A stretch of 10,386 nucleotides of DNA from Flavobacteriales bacterium (GTDB taxonomy: Bacteria > Bacteroidota > Bacteroidia > Flavobacteriales_D > Sanyastnellaceae). How positions within the stretch are numbered: the stretch's first letter is position 1; the number at the start of each line of letters is the position of its first letter. A model generated the notes under the pieces. It saw only the letters and a list, made by a program, of their open reading frames with translations, did no database searches and had not been told where the DNA came from. The translations under genes and the position numbers were made by a program. Shown here piece after piece: positions 5,945 to 10,386 of the stretch. The stretch lies in assembly GCA_028825055.1 (NCBI GenBank), contig JAPKAW010000054.1:1-10386 (forward strand), written 5' to 3'.

Positions 5945-7237
5945 CTACGATCCCGCCATCATCGCCTCAATCTCATCGGCTTCCACCGGGATGTGGCCCA
6001 TCAGATCAATGAAGCCATCTTCGGTGATGAGGATATCATTTTCGATGCGGATGCCCAAGTTTTCTTTCCGGATGTAGATGCCCGGCTCTACGGTAAACAC
6101 ATGCCCCGCTTCAATGGGTTTATGCCAATGGCCGACATCGTGTACATCGAGTCCAATAAAGTGGGAAGTCCCGTGCATGAAGTACTTTTTATAAGCCGGC
6201 CAAGAAGGATTCTCGTTGGCGACCTCTTCGGCCGTAATCAGCCCGAGATCCATCAATTCCTTGGTCATGAGCTCTCCCACTAACACGTGATACGCCTGAA
6301 GGGTTACGCCCGGCCGCAACAACGTCATCGCACCGCGCATCACCCGCAAAACAGCGTTATAGACATCGCGCTGGCGGTCGGTAAATTTCCCGCTCACCGG
6401 CACGCAACGGGTCATGTCGGCGGCATAATTACCATACTCCGCCCCAACATCCATGAGGATGACATCGCCCGCCTTGCATTCCTCGCTGTTTTCAACGTAA
6501 TGCAACACGCAGGCGTTGAAGCCACTCCCAATAATCGGCGTGTAGGCGAAACCACGAGAACCCCGTCGTAAGAATTCATGCATCAGTTCCGCCTCGATTT
6601 CATATTCCATCACGCCCGGCTTGACGAACTGCAAAACACGTTCAAATCCGGCTTTTGTGATGTCACAAGCACGCTGCATCTGTTCAATTTCTTCTTGTGA
6701 CTTGATGGCCCGCAAGGTGAATAGAATGGGCGCAGAACGTTCGATTTCGTAGTGGGGGTAGGTAGCGATCAATTTGGCGTTTTCCCGATCTGTCCGCGTT
6801 TGCACCACCTTGCTTGCGCGGGTGTGCGGATTGTCATTGAGGTACAACGCATCGGCTTCGGCCATGAGGCGTTGCAAGGTCTTCTCAAAAGCTGGAGCCC
6901 ATTGAATTTGACCAATACCCGTCTGAGCTCGGGCCTGGGCCTTATCCAATTTCGCTCCCTCCCAAATAGCCAACTCATTGTTGGTCTCCAACGTGAACAA
7001 GATCTCCCGATCCGCGGGATTGTGCGCATCAGGAAAGAGCACCAAAACTGCTTCCTCTTGGTCTACTCCGGTTAACCAAAAGATGTCCGTCGCCTGCTTG
7101 AACGGCAATGTGCCATCCGCACTGGTTGGATAAATGTCACTGGAAAAGAACACCGCTATGGAACGCGGTTTCATGCCCTGCATGAACGCAGCGCGGTTCT
7201 GATTGTACAAGGACGCGGGGAGTTTCTGGTAACGCAT
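5945..7237 (-). CDS. pepP: Xaa-Pro aminopeptidase (M24B family)
   Basis: A 430-residue metallopeptidase that removes the N-terminal residue from peptides with proline in second position. Residues 1 to about 165 are the aminopeptidase-P N-terminal domain and about 180-420 the pita-bread catalytic domain. The dinuclear metal ligands are all present: D263 and D274 in MDVGAEYGNYAADMTR, H359 in HGTSHFIGLDVHD, E384 in VEPGIY and E399 in RIEND. Length and motifs match E. coli PepP closely. No signal peptide is seen, so it is probably cytoplasmic and used in peptide turnover. It is divergent from the RidA-family gene across 175 bases. Its start (ATG at 7237-7235) follows a promoter-like element by 4 bases. 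A decayed copy of its 3' end lies at about 4275-4474, on the far side of the repeat-protein gene. Confidence 0.92.
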   Translation of the reverse strand: MRYQKLPASLYNQNRAAFMQGMKPRSIAVFFSSDIYPTSADGTLPFKQATDIFWLTGVDQEEAVLVLFPDAHNPADREILFTLETNNELAIWEGAKLDKAQARAQTGIGQIQWAPAFEKTLQRLMAEADALYLNDNPHTRASKVVQTRTDRENAKLIATYPHYEIERSAPILFTLRAIKSQEEIEQMQRACDITKAGFERVLQFVKPGVMEYEIEAELMHEFLRRGSRGFAYTPIIGSGFNACVLHYVENSEECKAGDVILMDVGAEYGNYAADMTRCVPVSGKFTDRQRDVYNAVLRVMRGAMTLLRPGVTLQAYHVLVGELMTKELMDLGLITAEEVANENPSWPAYKKYFMHGTSHFIGLDVHDVGHWHKPIEAGHVFTVEPGIYIRKENLGIRIENDILITEDGFIDLMGHIPVEADEIEAMMAGS

Positions 7238-7241
7238 GCAA

Positions 7242-7249
7242 CGAAGATA
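7242..7249 (-). promoter_or_regulatory. Candidate -7 element of the Xaa-Pro aminopeptidase gene
   Basis: TATCTTCG on the minus strand matches TAnnTTTG at five of six fixed positions, 4 bases before the ATG. A TTCG lies 19 bases further upstream, a plausible variant of the -33 TTTG element, which makes this the best-formed promoter candidate in the window. Confidence 0.42.
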
Positions 7250-7400
7250 CCGAAGCTTACGGGAACCGCGAAGTGGGGTTTTCCAATCAATCCAAGATCT
7301 TCAGAACTTGATCCATTCGCAAAGTCCGGAATCCCCAAAAAATAACGACTTTCATCCCTTAGAGGTAACCCAATGGGCCGTGACCCCAAGCAGCCTGCTC

Positions 7401-7408
7401 TATCTTCA
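7401..7408 (+). promoter_or_regulatory. Candidate -7 element of the RidA-family gene
   Basis: TATCTTCA matches TAnnTTTG at four of six fixed positions and ends 4 bases before the ATG at 7413, the same spacing as at the aminopeptidase and lipoprotein genes. The match itself is weak; the shared spacing is the main support. Confidence 0.28.
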
Positions 7409-7412
7409 CCCC

Positions 7413-7844
7413 ATGGAAGCATTAAATAAATCCCTCCCGCCAAAACCTGTAGGGTCTTATCCCTTGGCTAGAAAAGTCGGACCCCTTCTTTTTTTGAGTG
7501 GCGTCGGTCCACGCCTTGCGGGAAGCGATGTGCATGACAGCGGTGTGCCAGGCTTGGAATTGGACCACAATGGAAACTTCAAGTCCTTTGACTTCGAAGC
7601 GCAAGTGCACAGTGTTTTTGCCAATGTCAAAGCCATCTTAGAGCAACATGGGAGCACGTGGGAGCAGCTTGTCGACATTACGGTTTTCCTGGTAGACATG
7701 AACCGCGACTTCTCTACGTTCAATCGGATTTATGCGGACTACTTTCCAAACCCTAGTACACAGCCATGCCGCACAACACTTGCCATCAACCGATTACCAA
7801 CGCCGATTGCAATTGAATTGAAGTGTGTCGCCTCTGCGGAATGA
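7413..7844 (+). CDS. RidA/YjgF-family protein, possible 2-aminomuconate deaminase
   Basis: A 143-residue member of the RidA family, trimeric enzymes that hydrolyse enamine/imine intermediates or deaminate 2-aminomuconate. The family's substrate-binding Arg is R120 in QPCRTTLAI, and the C-terminal PIAIELKCVA strand with E135 is typical. The motif LFLSGVGPR (26-34) and the long loop VHDSGVPGLEL (40-50) differ from canonical short RidA proteins and recall the deaminase of the 2-aminomuconate branch of tryptophan degradation. The tryptophan 2,3-dioxygenase gene two positions downstream supports that reading, though general RidA activity cannot be excluded. The frame is open upstream to 7236, but the ATG at 7413 follows a promoter-like element and begins the family's usual N-terminus (NKSLPPKPVGSYPLA), whereas the upstream extension is low-quality sequence. 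Confidence 0.85.
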   Translation: MEALNKSLPPKPVGSYPLARKVGPLLFLSGVGPRLAGSDVHDSGVPGLELDHNGNFKSFDFEAQVHSVFANVKAILEQHGSTWEQLVDITVFLVDMNRDFSTFNRIYADYFPNPSTQPCRTTLAINRLPTPIAIELKCVASAE

Positions 7845-7879
7845 CTCAGATTGGCTTCACTATTGCGATTCATCAGACC

Positions 7880-8728
7880 ATGCTACGCCTCTTCGCAAGC
7901 GGCCTCGTTATGTTTAGTCTCCCGGCTCTCGCCCAAAGCCCTATTCAGCTCCCCGAAGTCAACACGGACACCTTGTCCACTCTTGACTTCCCCGAAGTCA
8001 GCACCCCAACGAGCGCTTATGAACCCGGAGAGCGCTTAGAATACACCTTCCGTTATGGTTTCGTTCATGCCGCAGAGGCCCAAATCGAACTGAAGGCAGC
8101 TGGGCGCGGTCCCAACGGTCCGCAATGGCTAATCGACGCACGCGGCCGCTCGACTGGAACATTCAGTTGGTTCTTTAAGGTGGATGATCGTTACCGGACT
8201 ACCATTGACGCCGCAACAGGCTATCCTTTACATTTCATCCGCGACGTACAGGAAGGAGGCTACACAATTGACCAAGATTATCGATTTGACTGGTCCAACC
8301 AATCCGTGAGAGCCTTGACGTCCAAGCGCGGGAATCCAGTCAAAAAACACGTATTTCAGCTTCCAGGCCCCACTCACGATATGATCAGCAGCATTTTCGC
8401 ACTGCGAAATTTAGACTTTGACAACCTGCACATCGGTGACACCGCAAGGGTTCCGCTATTCATGGACGAAGAGTGGCTCGAACTTGAAATAGTTTATGGC
8501 GGTAAGGTGGAACAGAAAGTGAACGGTGAAAAATGGCCTTGCCTCCTCTTTCATCCCGTCATTCAAACTGGTCGTATATGGCGAAATCCGGATGACTTAT
8601 CGATATTCATTAGTGACGACGCCAACCACATTCCTTTGTTGGCCAAGTCCAATATTCTATTCGGAACTGTTCAAATGGAATTGACACACGCTCGTGGGTT
8701 AAGAAATCCTTCAGCGAGGCGCGATTGA
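7880..8728 (+). CDS. DUF3108 domain exported protein
   Basis: A 282-residue protein beginning MLRLFASGLVMFSLPALAQ, a signal peptide with likely cleavage after ALA at 18. The mature part matches my recollection of DUF3108 proteins: GERLEYTFRYGFVHAAEA near 50-70, then an alternating beta-strand pattern, a THDMISSIFALR helix near 166-177, and a late HIPLLAKSNILFGTVQMEL segment. DUF3108 proteins are periplasmic or outer-membrane-associated and have no settled function. A frame extension to 7823 exists, but it overlaps the RidA gene and puts 19 unlikely residues before the signal peptide, so I chose 7880. It lies 35 bases after the RidA-family gene and 26 bases before the dioxygenase, consistent with one operon. 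Confidence 0.82.
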   Translation: MLRLFASGLVMFSLPALAQSPIQLPEVNTDTLSTLDFPEVSTPTSAYEPGERLEYTFRYGFVHAAEAQIELKAAGRGPNGPQWLIDARGRSTGTFSWFFKVDDRYRTTIDAATGYPLHFIRDVQEGGYTIDQDYRFDWSNQSVRALTSKRGNPVKKHVFQLPGPTHDMISSIFALRNLDFDNLHIGDTARVPLFMDEEWLELEIVYGGKVEQKVNGEKWPCLLFHPVIQTGRIWRNPDDLSIFISDDANHIPLLAKSNILFGTVQMELTHARGLRNPSARRD

Positions 8729-8742
8729 GGCCCGTTTTTTTC

Positions 8743-8750
8743 CGAATTTG
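8743..8750 (+). promoter_or_regulatory. Weak -7-like element before tryptophan 2,3-dioxygenase
   Basis: CGAATTTG matches TAnnTTTG at only four of six fixed positions but keeps the full TTTG and lies 4 bases before the ATG at 8755. It could be an internal promoter in the 26-base gap after the DUF3108 gene. Confidence 0.22.
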
Positions 8751-8754
8751 CCCT

Positions 8755-9729
8755 ATGCCATCTAACCAAGATTTCGACCCTGCGATCCTCCAAAAACTGG
8801 AGGCGCTAGAAGCGAAGTACGCCGCCATGGGCCAAGACCTGTCAGCGTACCTCGACGGGTTGCTGCATGCTGATTTTCTAACGTATTGGGATTACATCAA
8901 CCTGGATACGTTACTGAGTTTACAGCATCCCATCACACCGTTTCCTGATGAATCCATTTTCATCGTTTACCACCAAATAACGGAGCTTTATTTCAAATTG
9001 GTGCTGCACGAATTGGAGCAACTTGCTGAAGAAGCGCCACCTACTAGCGCTCCCTTTTTGGAACGCATTCGACGCGTAAATCGCTATTTCGAGGCCCTAA
9101 CACACAGCTTCGAAATCATGGTCGACGGGATGGACCGCGATCAGTTCCTGAAATTCAGGATGTCGCTCCTGCCGGCAAGCGGTTTTCAGAGTGCCCAGTA
9201 CCGGATGATTGAAATTCGATCCACCAGCTTTGATCGACTCCTTCATCCAGATCACCGCGATGCCCATGTCGCTCACAGTCCTGGTGATTTGGAAGACTTG
9301 TTCGAGAAAATTTACTGGAAAGCCGGAGCCGTAGAATTGGCAACAGGGAAAAAAACCTTGACACTCAAGCAATTTGAAGCCAAGTACGGTTCGGTTTTGT
9401 TGGAGTTAGCCGAAAATGCACACGGCGTGAATGCCCGAGCCTTGTGGTCCGAGTTGCCCATTCACGAACAAACAGACGAATTGCGCCAGGCACTGCGTTG
9501 GTTAGACGTAAATGTCAACATAAACTGGCCTCTTAGCCATTACAAAAGCGCCGTCCGGTATCTTCAAAAGGATCCTGAGGACATCGCTGCTACGGGCGGT
9601 ACCAACTGGCAGAAATATCTGCCTCCTCGTTTTCAAAAGCGCATTTTCTTCCCGGAGCTTTGGAGCAAGGAAGAGCGTGAGAATTGGGGAAAAAGCTGGG
9701 TCAAACGCGAAGCCTTTGGCCTATCATGA
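8755..9729 (+). CDS. kynA: Tryptophan 2,3-dioxygenase family protein
   Basis: A 324-residue haem enzyme that opens the indole ring of L-tryptophan with O2 to give N-formylkynurenine, the first step of the kynurenine pathway. Key family residues are present: H73 in FIVYHQITELYFKLVLHEL (active-site His), R135 in KFRMSLLPASGFQSAQYR (carboxylate-binding Arg and the SGFQSxQYR signature), H262 in WPLSHYKSAVRYL (proximal haem ligand), and ATGGT at 279-283 in the substrate loop. Length is a little above the bacterial norm (about 280-300) because of an N-terminal extension. The frame is open back to 8725, but that start overlaps the DUF3108 stop; the ATG at 8755 fits better. The stop overlaps the next start (ATGA). 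Several substitutions relative to textbook enzymes (a long segment around 160-200) leave some room for a divergent substrate. Confidence 0.9.
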   Translation: MPSNQDFDPAILQKLEALEAKYAAMGQDLSAYLDGLLHADFLTYWDYINLDTLLSLQHPITPFPDESIFIVYHQITELYFKLVLHELEQLAEEAPPTSAPFLERIRRVNRYFEALTHSFEIMVDGMDRDQFLKFRMSLLPASGFQSAQYRMIEIRSTSFDRLLHPDHRDAHVAHSPGDLEDLFEKIYWKAGAVELATGKKTLTLKQFEAKYGSVLLELAENAHGVNARALWSELPIHEQTDELRQALRWLDVNVNINWPLSHYKSAVRYLQKDPEDIAATGGTNWQKYLPPRFQKRIFFPELWSKEERENWGKSWVKREAFGLS

Positions 9730-10386
9730 AGTTAAATTGGTTGCAGCGCTGGTGCGTTGGAATGATTGCAATCACGTTGATTCAATGCGATTCCAATGAC
9801 ATTGCACCCTTTTCTCATTCGGATGAACCCGATACGGTTGACCAACCGGTGGAACGATTCGGATTGATTTGGGAACACTTCGAAGTTGACTCGGGGACCG
9901 TTCGAAGCGGCCAATCCCTTTCACATCTTCTTTCGCCTGCAGGGTTATCTGCTTCGGCGATCGTGCAAATTGCTGAAGCCTCTCAACCCGATTACGATGT
10001 ACGGTCCATGAAGTCCGGCAATGCTTGGTGGCTCGCTTTTCGCAATGACTCTGCGGGGACTCCAGCATATTTCATCTACCAGCGGAACGCCGTCGACTAT
10101 GCAAAATTCCAACTGGAGGCCCCTTTCGGCGTTCAGTTAGCTCAGCTCCCCACGGACACCATTATAGAACGCGCCAAAGGGATCATAGAGCAGGCATTGT
10201 ATGTTGATTTAGAGCGGGTAGGTGCGCCGTCGAGTCTCGCGTTGGCCATGGCCAGTGTTTACGCTTGGACCGTAGATTTTTCCCGCTTGCAGAAAGGCGA
10301 CGCTTTTGATGTTTTGTACGAACGAACGTACGTCGCAGGAGAACCCAAAGGGATGCCGCGTGTCGTTGCCTGCCATTTCCAACACC
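9726..10386 (+). CDS. M23-type peptidoglycan endopeptidase, N-terminal part (cut by window edge)
   Basis: The frame opens at the ATG overlapping the dioxygenase stop by 4 bases and stays open for 220 codons to the right edge. A hydrophobic segment (11-20) ends at Cys21 (LIQC), a poor lipobox because of the Gln, so lipoprotein status is uncertain; export is likely. Residues about 48-110 (GLIWEHFEVDSGTVRSGQSL) resemble the OapA/LysM-like N-terminal domain of MepM-type proteins. Residues 170-219, with VDFSRLQKGDAFDVLYERTY and VVACHF, match the region just before the M23 catalytic domain. The HxxxD and HxH zinc motifs would lie beyond the window, so peptidase activity is inferred. Such enzymes cut peptide crosslinks in peptidoglycan. 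Overlap with the dioxygenase implies co-translation. Confidence 0.75.
   Translation, partial: MKLNWLQRWCVGMIAITLIQCDSNDIAPFSHSDEPDTVDQPVERFGLIWEHFEVDSGTVRSGQSLSHLLSPAGLSASAIVQIAEASQPDYDVRSMKSGNAWWLAFRNDSAGTPAYFIYQRNAVDYAKFQLEAPFGVQLAQLPTDTIIERAKGIIEQALYVDLERVGAPSSLALAMASVYAWTVDFSRLQKGDAFDVLYERTYVAGEPKGMPRVVACHFQH

Larger units (their letters stand above)
7238..7412. other. Divergent intergenic region between aminopeptidase and RidA genes
   Basis: This 175-base spacer carries the promoter-like elements of both flanking genes, at 7242-7249 (minus) and 7401-7408 (plus). Between them I see no convincing operator, riboswitch or hairpin. The plus-strand frame of the RidA gene is open throughout, but the encoded sequence is low in conserved character. 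Confidence 0.5.

Noticed and set aside
7236..7412. N-terminal extension of the RidA-family gene
   Set aside because: The 59 extra residues precede the normal family start, have no domain character and would cover the divergent promoter region.
8725..8754. Earlier TTG start for tryptophan 2,3-dioxygenase
   Set aside because: It would overlap the DUF3108 stop, and the ATG at 8755 has a promoter-like element at the spacing seen elsewhere.

Overview
The window looks like a chromosomal segment from a Bacteroidota bacterium, probably Flavobacteriales. This rests on moderate GC content, start codons without clear Shine-Dalgarno sequences, short TAnnTTTG-like promoter elements lying almost against several ATGs, a secreted Asn/Gly-repeat surface protein, and gene families common in that phylum (TlpA-like lipoprotein, DUF3108 protein, M23 peptidase beside tryptophan 2,3-dioxygenase). 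I cannot assign a genus from sequence alone.

Layout. Positions 1-1184 (minus) hold the N-terminal half of RNase R, cut by the left edge. Fifty bases away and divergent, a plus-strand block carries a COG1092-type SAM methyltransferase (1235-2104), a MiaE-type tRNA hydroxylase overlapping it by 4 bases (2101-2703), and a lipoprotein with a C-terminal TlpA/thioredoxin domain (2732-3982). The RNase and the first two plus-strand genes make this an RNA-metabolism neighbourhood.

The stretch 3967-4487 is a gene graveyard on the minus strand. It holds an open remnant with a TonB-C-like look (3967-4218) and a decayed second copy of the last ~57 codons of the Xaa-Pro aminopeptidase gene (about 4275-4474). 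Next on the minus strand are a secreted repeat protein (5789-4488) and then the intact Xaa-Pro aminopeptidase (7237-5945). The repeat-protein gene therefore sits between an intact gene and a degenerate copy of that gene's 3' end, which suggests past duplication, insertion or deletion.

Divergent from the aminopeptidase, a second plus-strand block runs RidA-family protein (7413-7844), DUF3108 exported protein (7880-8728), tryptophan 2,3-dioxygenase (8755-9729) and an M23-type peptidase cut by the right edge (9726-10386, overlapping the dioxygenase by 4 bases). A RidA deaminase beside tryptophan 2,3-dioxygenase points to oxidative tryptophan (kynurenine) catabolism; the DUF3108 and M23 genes look envelope-related.

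I found no RNA genes, CRISPR array, transposase or obvious defence system. Most of the window is ordinary housekeeping sequence. The main non-routine signals are the duplicated aminopeptidase tail flanking the repeat protein and the recurring near-leaderless promoter arrangement.
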